DNA of 64,000 bases. Origin: Brachionus plicatilis (lineage: Eukaryota > Rotifera > Eurotatoria > Ploima > Brachionidae). The notes under the pieces are model-generated. The model searched no databases and was not told the DNA's origin. It saw only the letters and a program-made list of their open reading frames with translations. Of this stretch, positions 13,022 to 24,900 are shown one piece after another. Position numbers and translations under genes: made by a program. The stretch lies in contig QEOQ01000670.1 of the NCBI GenBank assembly GCA_010279815.1, forward strand, positions 729,372 to 793,371. The letters run 5' to 3'. Numbering within the stretch: the first letter of the stretch is position 1; each line of letters opens with the position of its first letter.

Positions 13022-14018
13022 AAAAATGATTTAAATTCATGGAAGCATAAAAAGAAATGATAAAAATAAATAAACGTTTTTGTATTTAGATTAAACAAAA
13101 AAAATGCGTCGAAAAATTTAATAGATATTTATGAGATAAACATAATTTATTTTCAAATTCTTAATTTTTTTATGTAACCAAATTTCATTTTATAATTAGA
13201 TTTATTTTATTAATTATAGACCCATCTTTAATTTTTAAATTTTTATAGATAATATAAGTATCAATGTAGCTTAAACATTTAATAAAAAATAATAATAATA
13301 ATTATTATAAATAAAGATAGTTTTTGTCTCGAATGAAAAATTTAATTTGAATAATTATTATGTGTTTTTCAATATAATCAACTAATTTAGACAAAAAAAA
13401 ATATTTGAGTAATAAACAGATTAAGAATTTTTTTTTATGTGTATTTCTTCTTTTTGAATTAAATATTTTTCTTTTATGTGTTACTCACATTTTTTTTAAA
13501 ACTATCTTTATCTTTATTTAATCTCCATTCAACTCTGCTTGAACCTTTAAAAAACTTCCTTGTTTAAAAAAAAATCTAATTTGATATAAAATTTGGCAAT
13601 TCAATAAATTAAAAATAGTTTAAAGATTTTTTTAATTAACCATTAAGTTTTTTTTGGACATCTTCGTACCATCAATCGCCGAAAACTTATCTAAGACATA
13701 GTTAAAAGATAAAAGTAAAGTGAATCTTGAAAAATGATAAGTTTTAAAAGCCTTATAACGGCGTGAATTTTAAAATATAATGTTTTTTTTTAAGAATTAT
13801 TCAGAATTATTTGATCAGTTTCAATAGTTTTCGATTACTCAGCGTCAGAAACTTTATTATTTAATTTATTATTTCGAATAAATTCAATCAGGTAGTTGCT
13901 CATAATGGTTAGCCATAAATTTTAATTCATTAGAATAAATATCAAAATTCGAAACTGTGAATAAACCAATATTGTCACTTTATCATTGCTCTTCCTCATA
14001 TATTCCATTTTTTTTTTA

Positions 14019-14219
14019 ATTACAGTACAATTTAAAACTAACTTGTACAATTCCTTTCCTCGACTCTTCCTCTTCTTTTCTTCAACTCTAGCTTAAGGAA
14101 AAGTGGGGAAAGGAAAAGTTGAGGAAGAGCCGAGGAAAGGAAGAGGAAGATTCGAGTAAGAGTTTAAGAAGAAACGAAGAACAAAATGCGTACAAGTTAG
14201 TTTTAATTTGTACTGTAAT
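14019..14219. repeat. Fold-back element (MITE-like inverted repeat)
   Basis: The ends are TTACAGTACAA on the left and TTGTACTGTAA on the right. The arms continue inward with matching TTAAAACTAACTTGTAC and CCTTTCCTCG-CTCTTCCTC blocks. The left arm is about 77 bp. The right arm is longer because of an internal duplication or expansion of its purine-rich part. There is almost no spacer, so the element would form one long hairpin. It has no coding capacity. Confidence 0.8.
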
Positions 14220-15487
14220 AGACTTTAATAAATATAACTTCGTTAGTTTTGATGACTGCTCAGATATGGTTTGTGAAATTTTAAAATCAAAGAAAAAACA
14301 AGCAAGATTAAATTTTATTTTTTTTTAATTAATATTAAATCCCTTTTAAAATAAGCTATTATTTTTTCCTAATGATTTTTAACAAGAGATATAATTCAAA
14401 GGCTTTTTTTTTAAAGTAGAAAATTAGATAATTAATCATTTTTTTTATATTATCAAAACAAGATTATATATTTATTTGATAGTTTACGGTGTTTTTGGTG
14501 TGTAAAAAAAAATTTTATGACATGATTTTTTTATAAAATAATATTTGTTTAAATTTTAAATCAAAATTACGAAAAAAAAATTTAATTCAAAAGCTAAAAT
14601 GTTCAAAGTATTGCTGCGAAATTAATTAAATTGAATTTACAAAAAATATCTTTTATTTTATTCTATTTAATTTATTTCTAATTTTTTCTTTAATTGAAAT
14701 TACGCACAACTGTTTTAGGAGATCTTTATTTATTACAGTTTATTCTTTCTTTAAATCAAAAGGAATTTTTTTTTAATAAATTGAACCTCGATTTTTTTGA
14801 TTTACAAAAAACGATATACGATTTTATTTATTTTAATTTTATTTGAAAGAAGACACTTTTTACAAATTAGCATTTCTAGTATAGAATTACGGAATCAGCA
14901 TCAATATTCATATTAATTAATTTTTAATATCATCTTAAATTTCTCAAAAAGATGACAAGAAAATAAATTTTGTAATCATTTAATCTTGACTAGAAATTTA
15001 TTTTTTAATCAATGACAGTTAATTCACAAAAAATTGATTTTTAAATTAATTTTTATTAATCGATATCAATTGATTTAAACATAAAAATTAATTAAAAGCT
15101 TTAATTATTCAAACTTTAAAGATTAAAAAAAATAACTTCAATAATTAAATATATTTGCAAGTCACGCATAAACAATTGAGGATTAAAAATAAAAGCTTAA
15201 ACCATGTTTTTATTTTTATTCACTAATAAATGAATATTAAAAAATTTAGAAATCGTGATAAGACTAAAATATTATTAATTAAATCTGAGAAATTTTTTTC
15301 AATAATTTTTTGCAGATTCTCAATGAGTCATGTGACTCAGCTTTTTAATATATACAAAAATAAGCATAATTTAATTGAAAATAAAATGAATTTTTTTTGG
15401 AATAATTTAGAGTTATTTTTACCAAAATAAGGATCAAAATTTTTTAATTATTGATTCAAAATTTCGAAATAAAGTTTTAGATTCTCA

Positions 15488-16364
15488 ATGCGACGTTTTG
15501 TTTCTTTACTAGCCATTATTTTATTCTGCAGTCTAGAATATACTTATGTAAATCTTTAAAGACAAATTAAATAATATTTTTAAGCATTTTTTTTTAATTA
15601 AAAAGGCTGCTGATGAATTTTATGACTTTCGATGCATTTGTGTTTGCCCTTCATTTACTGTGATCAATCAAACTGAAACTAATCGAAAAATATACATCGA
15701 TGTAATACCAAAAGATCGATGTACATGCGAAAATGTACTCAGCAAATGGAAGCCAAATCAGACCGAAATGTTAAAACAATTTTGCCCGAGATGCAACTGT
15801 AACTATGAAGTTAGAAATACCACAACCATGAAGGTGAGCTAAATTTTGATAAAAATAAAAAAATTAAATAAAATTTTAATTTCAGATAGTTGTTATAATC
15901 ATAATTTGTATTTTGGCTCTTCTATTTATCTACATGGGTTTCTTGTTGTGTCTAGATCCGTGGATGAATCGGCGAACAAGACTTTACCAAGAGCAACAAA
16001 ACGAAGAACTTAGTTTGGTAAGTTTTCATGATGGAATTCATTTTCAACGATAAGATAAGGTTTTTTCGTTCCATTAGAATAATTGGGGAAGAATTTTGGT
16101 AATTTTTTTGAAGTTCTAACACATTATTTTTATTAAGATATGTTTTTTTTAATTTAATTGCATGTTTTTTGAAAAACTTTATTAACTATAAAATTAAGAT
16201 TCAATATTTTAAAGGAAAGTGATGAGCAACCATTTGCACAAATTCCCAATACATCAACTCGTTCCAATGTAATCAACCGAATGTCCAAAGAACAATCAAA
16301 ATGGAAAAGACAAGTACAGGAGCAGAGAAGGACTGTGTACGATAGACATGTTTTATTAAACTAA
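15488..16364 (+). CDS. TMEM9: Transmembrane protein 9 (TMEM9 family)
   Basis: Four GT-AG exons join in frame: 15488-15547, 15606-15833, 15886-16017 and 16215-16364, giving 189 residues against about 183 in human TMEM9. Exon 1 encodes a signal peptide (MRRF then a hydrophobic SLLAIILFCSL core). Exon 2 carries the Cys-rich luminal domain (RCICVCPSF, DRCTCENVL, FCPRCNCNYEVRNTTTMK) with N-glycosylation sequons. Exon 3 is the single membrane span followed by LDPWMNRR. Exon 4 ends with the family's basic cytosolic motif KWKRQVQEQRRTVYDRHVLL. Family knowledge: TMEM9 proteins sit in lysosomal/late endosomal membranes and are linked to V-ATPase and CLC transporter regulation. The start was chosen because it provides the signal peptide and splices in phase. 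Confidence 0.93.
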
Positions 16365-17269
16365 TCGCGTTCTATTAAAATTAATTTTAGTTGTTGTGAC
16401 TCAAATTGTTTGATAAAATATTTTTCTTTTCAAAATTGAATTTTGTATTTTTTTTAAATCATAATATATTCTATTTAATTTGTAGAAAAAATAAAGGATA
16501 TAGATTGATTAACATTTTTGGCATAAACCTTAACACTAAAAGACACGCAGGTTTTAAAAGTTCTTTTTTTTCTCAAAAAATTACATAAAAATTGAAGCAA
16601 TTTTTTTTCTCTTCAATTTAAATGTTAAATATTCATATATTTTTATTGTTGAATTTCAATTATGTTAAAATACATTGTCAAAAAAATTATACTTTAAGTC
16701 CTGGGGGTCCTATATATATTATACTTTAAGTCCTAGTATACAGTTAAATTTTTGGACTCTTTAAAATTAAGTTATCATTAATTGAATTGTTTTTTCAATC
16801 AAGCTTCAATTAATTAGCAAAGTTAAATTTAAAAAAATCAGATTTTGTAAAAAAATTAATTTTTATCACAAAATTAAAGCTGAATTTAAATGGGTTTTAA
16901 GAACCCAGCTTGGACTTCAAAGGTTTAAAAAAAACTCAGTGTTAACTAGTTTAAAAAGATTTTATTAGCTAAGAGCAGTCTGATAAACGTGTCTTAAAAT
17001 AAATTTTCACAAAAAAGGATTTTAAATATCGATACTAATTTGAATATTTTTTATTTTGAATCAAATTTGCATATGTAATAAGAAATCAAATCCCAAAAAA
17101 TTTTAATTTAAAAGATCAATCAATATTTGATAAATTTATTCAATTTAGTTATTAATTTCAAAAAATATAAATTTATTGATTACTGAAAAAAAACCTACTT
17201 TTACAAAATACAAATTTTTTTTCCTCTCAATTAACAAAATATTAATTAAACATTTTTTAGTTAAGTTTA
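16365..17269. other. Intergenic region between convergent TMEM9 and nAChR alpha genes
   Basis: Both neighbours point into this stretch, so it should hold two 3' untranslated regions. A 16-bp direct repeat TTATACTTTAAGTCCT occurs twice (about 16687 and 16720) around GGGGGTCC. The 60-codon plus frame at 16406-16588 has no family motif. No gene recognised. Confidence 0.5.
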
Positions 17270-20200
17270 TTAATTAAATTTTTGTGACACTTGTCTGTCA
17301 ATAGGCGACATTTCATCATAAAACGAAGGTGCTTGTAAAATAATGCAAATAGTGCCGACAAAACAAGCGGTTGTAAAAATCCACAAAAAAAGTCGATCAA
17401 CAACCAGAGCCACATATTTCCATTGCTCTTTGACCATTTTTTCCTCATCATCATGTCTCATGTGTTCACATACAAAATTTAAACCTTCTATAGCTTTCAT
17501 TACTTCCACAGCTCTATACTTGGGCTTGTTTGGCTTTGACATTGGTTTTCCCCTCCGATATCGTAGTAGATTCATGTCATTATATAAACTATTACGCTGT
17601 ATTGGTCTAAACATGTCATTGTGTTTATTTATGGTCAATAAACTGGCATAGCTAAATGATAAATTTCCTATTTTAATTTGTTCCTTTGGTTGCCTCATCA
17701 ATAACAATTTGGGTAGAGCTTTGAGAAAGATTTGTTTGACCCACGTTGGCATGGAATGAGTTGATGGTGATCTAAAATGAACATTCAGCACTATAACTGT
17801 AACCAATATAGACAATGTGACCAATATCATAGTAAATAGTAGATACTTTCCAATCAGAGGCACGACCAAAGACGTTGGTGGTATCAACTCGGCAAGCAAC
17901 AGGAAAAAAACAGTCAGTGACAGCAAAATACTGACACAGAGGGAAATTTTTTCGCCACTATCACTTGGAAGATAAAAAGTCAGCACTGTTAAAAAAGATA
18001 TTCCAACACATGGTACTATTAGATTAACTGTATAGAATAGGGTCTTGCGTCTCAGAGTTATATTGAATGTTATGTCTGGATAGGGCTCGGGACAGCACGG
18101 ATAGGTTTTTACATTACGCTTAGCCGGCACTGACATTATGTCCCATTCAACACTCTGGTAAAAATCTCTTAAATCTATGCCTATTGGTATTTCATTGCTT
18201 GGATCAATTCGCTGGTTTACATGCACCAAATCGACCTGAAAGCCGTCATAGGTCCAACTGCCAAACTTCATTATACAGTGTTGTTCGTCAAAAGGAAAAA
18301 ATTCTACATTTATAGTACATGAGCTTTTAAAAATTGCCGGAGGTTCCCACAACACCTTTCCATCATAATGCAGCGTTGCTTTGGTCATTAAAGTAACTTC
18401 ATAATTTCCATCAGCACTTTAATTTAAAAATTAAAAAAATTTTTTTTTATTAATCTTCAAGCCAAGGATACACAGCTAAACATTTAAATAATACTACACT
18501 TAATTACTTGTTGTACAAAATTATGTCAGGAATCTTGAGAATTCTTAATGTTAGGATAAAAAATATTTCACTAAAAAATTTATAAATACCCATATGCTCT
18601 CACTAGGTACGTATAAAACGTCAACACCACCGTATTTGCGCGGATCCCACTTTAACTTATAATCTATCCATTCCTTTAAGATTAAAGATTAGTTAAATAA
18701 CCAAAAAACTTGCATAAACTGGTACTTGTCTCAGCCAAACATTGGTAGTCATAATTTGATTTCTTTCATCCTTAAATTTTTTTATAAATAATCGTCTTTA
18801 ATCTAAAGCCAGATTGTTATAACTTAATAAAATTTTTTAAACTCATTACAATTTTTTGCCTAAAATTCATTAGAATTTTTTTAACCAACAAGATATTGTC
18901 AATTTTTTAGAATATTTTTACTCTTAAAAAACAACTAATAAAGTAAAATCTAATTAAAATTATTAAGAGCAGTCAAATTTAAAGGCTTTCAAAATTTCAA
19001 AACAACTTAAAATGAACTAATCGATCAGGTGGTAATGAACTGGGCAGTCAGAGATACTAAAATGCTCTAATAAAATTATGAATACAAAAAAATTCATATC
19101 TTGAAGCATATTTTGAAAAAAGCAAATATTTTATTTTAAAAAAATAGGTACAAAAGAATATTATTTATTAATGATAAATCAATAATATTTATAGCATGAA
19201 TAAAGTAAATAATACAATAGAAAGTCATGTTTTAAATTAAAAAAAACTTTTTTTTTAACCATAAAGATAGTTTTATACTTGAGCTTCCAATGAAAATTTC
19301 AATTTTATAGTATTTATAAGTTGAAAATAATTTGAAAATTTTGAGTCTCAAAAAATATGCATCGAAAAAGTTTTAATAGATTTTGATAAAATTTTTAAAT
19401 TAAAATAAAAATTTTGTTTTTAAATAAATAACATAGTCTATTTATTGATTTGAAAAAGAAACAAAAAATGCATCACTTAATAATCTTTATTTTTTGAAAA
19501 TTTTGTAGGTTAAATTTTTTATCTTTTAATTGTACCGGCATTAATTTATTCTTGTAAAAAAATAGGTGCAGTTGTTGAAGACTTTCCTTGTGGGTGAACA
19601 TTTTTTGAAATAAATCAAATGTCCAAACAATATATAAAAAATATTTTAGGCCTCAAAGCCATCCGGTTTAGATAAAAATTTAAAAAAATAAAAAATTAGA
19701 TTTTTATTCTTATCTGTTTTTATTGCTTCATAAAAGATTGAGAGCTGTTTGTTGTTGAACGTCGTCTCTGGCTTCAGAATTATTTATTTATCGAAAAAAC
19801 TTTAAAAAAAAATTTTTTCAAATCAAGGAAAATAAATATTTCCAAATGCTATGCGTGACAATTTTGTTATAGTGATTCATGGACCCTACTTTTTTCCACA
19901 ACATTAATCTTCTTTTGTAATCCAAAAGATTTATTTGTAAGCAGTAATGAATATTTATGTGATTTAAACAGAATTGTTCCTCAACTCGCCATTTTTCAAG
20001 TCTTTTGACCAAAAGGTCAAGTCAAGTCTTAACTCGACTTAAAAAATTCAGTTTTCATCAGAAGATTTTTCAGATTTTGCCTTTTTATTTTTCATGATTT
20101 TTTTTAGATTTTTACTACATGTTTTTCGATTAAAATTAAATCAAAGACTAATCGATCTGATTCATATTTTTTTTTTAATTTTAACAATTAAAAATTTTTT

Positions 20201-20908
20201 CTAAATTAATATATTTAATAAACCTAAAAAAATTTTAAATTCAATTTTTACAAGAATGGAACTAATCAAAAAATCAGCCCAAGAACAACTCTGAATTTAA
20301 AACATCAATTTTTTTTACCTTGTTTTAATTAGCATTTAGTTTTGTTACTTTGTTTTAAATATTTCATTATGGACATAGATTAAAATATCCTTGTTATAGT
20401 TTGTCTTACAATTCACTCTTATTTTTTTAATAAATAATTTAAAACAAAATGGTAACTTTTATTAACACTTGAGTTGTAGCCGGACTTAAGTGTAACAAAT
20501 TTTTGTTTTATAAGTGCTGATGCTTTCTTCAAAACAATACAGAAAATTTTTAACCATGAAAAAAAAAATCAAAACAATTTAATATTTTTTTATCTTCAAA
20601 GAAACTCTGCACCTACTTCACCTTACAATAAATTCAAAAAAAATTAAACACTTACCACATCTAGAATCTGCGTGAGCTTTAGGCCCATGTAGACGGTCAG
20701 TTTTTCGGTATTGTTTCCTACGGGTCGTATGAGCCGATTATATCTGGTTATCAAATCATCATAGAGGCGTTTGGCATCGGAGCTTGCCGAATTCGCTTGA
20801 CAAATTAATTAATAAAATTTTTAGAAAACAATTTTTTATTTATTTACCTGTTAGGAAGCTTTGGCAAAAAGTCAACAATAAAAAAATTAAATGGCTTAGA
20901 ATGAGCAT
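17270..20908 (-). CDS. Nicotinic acetylcholine receptor alpha-type subunit
   Basis: Six minus-strand exons join in frame: 20908-20848, 20795-20656, 18770-18726, 18673-18590, 18533-18508 (a 26-nt micro-exon) and 18416-17270, giving 500 residues. Exon 1 is a signal peptide ([14 protein letters not shown]). Then come [49 protein letters not shown] and PDIILYNNADGNYEV. The 15-residue Cys-loop runs from C152 to C166 (FPFDEQHC). The vicinal cysteines at about 226-227 ([14 protein letters not shown]) mark an alpha, agonist-binding subunit. M1 is at about 245-268, M2 at about 273-295 ([17 protein letters not shown]; the preceding E fits cation selectivity), M3 at about 306-329 and M4 at about 454-488. 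It is an acetylcholine-gated cation channel subunit of the plasma membrane. It lies head to head with the subunit at 24901. Orthology to a numbered subunit is not decided. Confidence 0.95.
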
Positions 20909-22182
20909 GTCTATAAGCTTTTAGAAGAGCTAAAATCAAAATGAAAATAATTAAAAATTAATTAGGTTTACTTTTAATTAATTTTTTTCGACAGATAAGT
21001 TGAAAAATCATGAGCCCATAATTCGAGAGCTTGTCTGAATTTTAAATATTTCGGAGCAAAAGTTTTGTTTCAAGCCCCCAAGATTGATTAGATCTAAAAT
21101 TAACCAAGAAAAAATAATATGTATAAATGATAATTACTATTTATCATGACTATCAGCCAAAATACTAAATTAATGCAAAATCGTACAATTTTGTTCTAGT
21201 GTGTTGAATAATCGTTCCTAAAAGCTTTTTGGCTAAAAGTCATTGAATTTCATTTCGTTGATTTTTCATTTCCCGAAAGCTAAAACTTCCAAAAGACCAA
21301 GTCAAGATAAGCCATATTAAAAAAACATTCTAGCATGCTCAATTTATCTTCGTAATCAAAGCTCGCTTTAATTAGATTAGCCAAGCTTAGCTTTAGTTAA
21401 ATAGATACAATCAATTCTTCAAAATTCTTCCAAATTATCTTCCATTGTCTCCACTCAGAGTCAGAATTCTATCAGCAAAAACAACAACAAAAAGCACTCA
21501 AACTCGAGTATTTTTTAATCTCAGGCACTATAATAATTGTTATTACACCTAAAAAAATTAAATTTCAATTGACTAAACAAGTGCTTTGTTTGTCGAGTGC
21601 TAATTTTGAAAAATAAAATCTTAAGGGAGGACACAAGTACAATTTTAATTAATTTTGCTTGCTAGGTTGATAAGTTAAAAAAAAAAATGGAAAATAATTC
21701 AGCATCTATCAATAACTTGAGCGATTATTTCCTGATTTTTTTCTCAAATAAGGTACTTTGGGCGTAAGAGAAAAAATCGATTAGAAATAGTTTATTTTTC
21801 TATCTTTGATTTCAGGAAGATAAATATTTAAAAATAACTGAGAGACGCTTGGTGAAATAAATTCATTCCTCATCATTTATTTCCAAATGCGTTCGGTTTC
21901 AAAACGATGCTAGGTGTAACAAGAAAAAGCAAAAAAAAAAAAATTTATTTTTCTAGCGGGATAAGTCATTTATGATAAATGGTGATGAAGCATTAAATTG
22001 TTTTATTTGACTTGGAAATTTCTAAGTGTTAATCAAAATTTGCACTAAACAATAGGCAATGATGGTGCTTGATGAAAAATTTGAATTTTTTCAAATTCCT
22101 AATTGCAATAAATCATAGTATCTATTTAATGGTATTTGCAGCAAAAAGCACAAGTGCTCAAGAATACTAATTAGTTATCATG

Positions 22183-22210
22183 CAACAACAACAACAGCAG
22201 CAGTAGCAGC
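22183..22210 (+). repeat. CAA/CAG trinucleotide tract
   Basis: A short run of CAA followed by CAG-type triplets interrupted by one TAG. It is not in a recognisable coding frame. Confidence 0.8.
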
Positions 22211-22667
22211 AAAACTAATATTTAACCAAGTTTATAGAAACAAGCCAAATAGGCGGAAATTGTTGTGACTTGAGAACTGATAATCGTTTGCCAAGTAAAT
22301 AGCAATTGTTTTTGAGAGTCTTAAGCGGCATTGTTTAAATATTTTCAAGACTGCTTTTCGTGCAATTCAGTCTAATGCATTTCAACTCGTTACCAGATAA
22401 AACATCTTCTACTAAAGATCTCTTTTCGTGATTACTTAAATTGCATGAGATAAAATTTTTTCTAATCTAACTCAAGTCATCCAAGACCTAGGCTAATCTT
22501 TAGCGCAAACAATATTTTAATTAAATTGTCGGTTGCTACGAAACACTTGGCTTGCAGTCTAAATCAATTTCCGCCAAGAGTCAATTTTGATAAGGTTTTA
22601 ATTGAAAAAGTAGAAAGAAAATAGAGATTTTATTTTTGTTGTTTAACTGTCAGATTTATTTCAATTT

Positions 22668-22866
22668 AGCAAAGCTAGGCATTCTGTGACAGACGCTAAT
22701 GGAATGGTGTTCTGTGCGGGCCTTGAAGAAATGCTGGCCACCTCCGGTCTAGAGGCAGAGGTGAAGTTTGATTGCACAGTTTTGCCAGCACAGCTACTTT
22801 CGTGTTCAATCGCTTGCCAAGCAGATTAATTAGAGAAAATTCTGGGTTAGTACCTCGGAGCTAGAA
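22668..22866. other. GC-rich structured islet, possible ncRNA or SINE domain
   Basis: About 190 bp near 50% GC stands out in a region around 25% GC. It contains a nested stem: TGCTGGC (22732-22738) pairs with GCCAGCA (22784-22790), and the directly adjacent CACCTC (22739-22744) pairs with GAGGTG (22758-22763). Both strands are open over much of it (a plus frame of roughly 60 codons with GMVFCAGLEEMLATSGLEAE), but there is no start or convincing splice pair. The 3' part GGGTTAGTACCTCGGAG faintly resembles the inner promoter side of 5S rRNA, as in 5S-derived SINEs; this is weak. It could be a structured RNA gene, a conserved SINE core or an exon. Identity unknown. Confidence 0.5.
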
Positions 22867-23329
22867 GATAAAAGTAAAGCATATGTTTTGTATAGATATC
22901 TAAAGAAATTATGCATTCATCAAGATAATAATAGGAAAAGCAATGAGCCTATTTTGTATGGATTAGATCTGAATTCCTATAAAATTCCAATTTTGTTGTT
23001 TATGCAAATAATCTCGTGTACAGATAGGCTCAAGAAAAACCATCAGTTAATTTTCTCTCTCTCTCTCTTTTTTTCTTTTATTTTTTGCTATTGCCTCGTT
23101 AGCTACTTTAACTTATTGAATTTCTTAATCGGGTCTTGTGAGCGTGCCGATCTCGGCTAGATTTCAAGCCATCGATCTTTTCTATTTTGATAGATAAATC
23201 ATACTCTTTCAGACACTAAATAAAAACGAATGCGTTTAATATTCTTTTAATTACCTTTCAAAAAATATTTTCTCTTCTACTAGATAGTTGTTTGAGATCA
23301 AATTTTTTAAAAACAAAATTTCTTGTTAT

Positions 23330-24720
23330 TTTTTTATCTGCCCCAAAACCATCAATGATGAATTTTTTTATTAAATTATTAAGAAAAAATTTTTTTTTCT
23401 GTTTTTTTTTTTTTAAAAAAAGTATTCGTTATTTAAACATCTTTTGAAATTTTCATGTAGGAAGTTTATTCGTTTATATTTTTATGACCATTTAACATCC
23501 AAATAATCTTATTACTAGCATGATTCTGCAAGAAGGCTTTCGAATTGTAGGCCTAATATATTTTCTATAATAAAAATAAAGAAATGGAAAAGATGAATTT
23601 TTGTATTTGGGAAATTTTTTAAAAAATAAAATATTTTGTTTTATTGTTTTTTCAAACTGAACCATCATAAAAGTATCTTTTTTTATTTTGAAAAGGCAAT
23701 TAAATGGTGATTAAAAAATAATTTAATTTTTATTGAAATGAAGCTTTAAAATAATTAAAAAATACCTTTTCTAACATGAGGCTAAAAAGAAGGCTTTCGG
23801 AATTTGAAGATAAAAATTTTTGTCTTATTAATTTTTTATCAATCCATCAACGAACTATTCTTTGTTAAATAAAAGAAAAATGATCAATTTTATATTTAAA
23901 TTATTAAGAATTATTCATTTTTTTAAAAAGTAGTTTTAAATTTTGAATGGAAAATTGAATGCTGATTAAAAAATAATTTTATTTTTCACATTAATTTTTA
24001 TTAGAATAATGTTTTTTTTTTAAATTTTTTTGACTATTTTAAATTCAAGAAATTTTCTTGCTATTAAAAATAAAAAAAAAGTAGAAAAGTTGAATTTTTA
24101 TAATTAGAAAATTTGGTAAAAATAAAAATTATTTTTTTATTTATTTTTTTATCTATTCCATCAACGAACTATTCTTTGTTAAATAAAAAGAAAAATGATC
24201 AATTTTACAATTAAATTATTAAAAATTATAAATTTTTTTAAAAAGATTTATTTAAATTTTGGATGTAATTAATTTATTTTAATTTTTTTAAAATTTGTTT
24301 TTTATCAATCCATCAATGAAGTATTGTTTGTAAAAAAAATGATGAATTTTATTTTTAAGTTATTAAGAAAAAAAAAAATTTTAATTTAATTTTTCTCTTT
24401 AATTGTTATTAGAATAATGTTTATTAAACCTTTTAAACTATTTAAAATTTTAAAAATCTCCTTTTCCTAACATGGGTCTTAAAAGAAGGCTTTCTGAATT
24501 TGTAAGCCCACAGTTTTTCTTTAATAATAATAAAAAAAGAAAAGTATTAGTCGAATTTTTATTATTAGAAAATTTAGAAAAAATAAATATATTTGTTTTT
24601 TCAAAGTTCAATGAAGTTTTTTTTGGATATTCTTTGTTTAGACAATTGCATGAACAATTAAATGCTGATTAAGAAATAATAATAGATCAATTTTTAAAAT
24701 TAAAAAAAAATTCAGCCAAA
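23330..24720 (+). repeat. Tandem array of degraded copies of a small ORF
   Basis: Three to five related units lie in direct orientation. Landmarks recur: AAGAAGGCTTTC near 23532, 23789 and 24484; CCATCAACGAACTATTC near 23843 and 24160; and AAAAATGATCAATTTTA near 23876 and 24192. The last unit (24472-24672) keeps a 66-codon open frame beginning MGLKRRLSEF. The unit near 23776 begins MRLKRRLSEFE but is soon stopped. The one near 23525 begins MILQEGF in a shifted frame. So the units are copies of one small coding-like segment, decaying to different degrees. Confidence 0.65.
24472..24672 (+). CDS. Small ORF, best-preserved unit of the tandem array
   Basis: A 66-residue open frame from ATG to TAA: basic N-terminus MGLKRRLSEF, an Asn/Lys-rich NNNKKRK segment, then alternating hydrophobic and charged residues to LHEQLNAD. 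Not recognised. It may be a genuine small protein, a conserved exon or simply the least damaged repeat unit. It lies about 230 bp upstream of the non-alpha nAChR start on the same strand, so it could also be in its 5' leader. No function is proposed. Confidence 0.25.
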   Translation: MGLKRRLSEFVSPQFFFNNNKKRKVLVEFLLLENLEKINIFVFSKFNEVFFGYSLFRQLHEQLNAD

Positions 24721-24900
24721 ATAATATTAAATCATTATTAATTAAATGGACCAAAGAAATTATTTAAGTGTTTGTTTTAGATAAATGCATATTGATGATG
24801 CGGAAAAAATGTAATATTCGCCTTTGTCAATGAATGTCTGAGCTGGAATCGGAATTTAATCGATAATTTAAATGTTAAAAGAAAAGTTTTTTTTTGTTAA

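Larger units (their letters stand above)
12409..15487. other. Intergenic region between TULP4 and TMEM9
   Basis: This holds the TULP4 3' untranslated region, with an AATAAA near 12632 and a GGCC-containing hairpin near 12474-12492. It also has a stem-loop plus TTA tail at 12941-13021 and a fold-back element at 14019-14219 (both listed separately). The open frames at 12895-13098 (minus) and 14119-14328 (plus) fall on these repeats and are not called. No other gene was seen. Confidence 0.5.
20909..24900. other. Shared upstream region of two divergent nAChR genes
   Basis: Both receptor genes are transcribed away from this 4-kb stretch, so it must contain both promoters. It also holds a CAA/CAG-rich tract (about 22183-22210), a GC-rich structured islet (22668-22866), a CT-rich run (about 23053-23068) and a tandem array of degraded small ORFs (about 23330-24720). 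The islet and array are listed separately. No promoter element could be defined by eye. Confidence 0.6.

Noticed and set aside
14119..14328. 69-codon plus-strand ORF
   Set aside because: Its first half is the right arm of the fold-back element.
19818..20012. 64-codon minus-strand ORF inside the receptor intron
   Set aside because: Slight resemblance to transposase wording (KKVGS) is too short to support.
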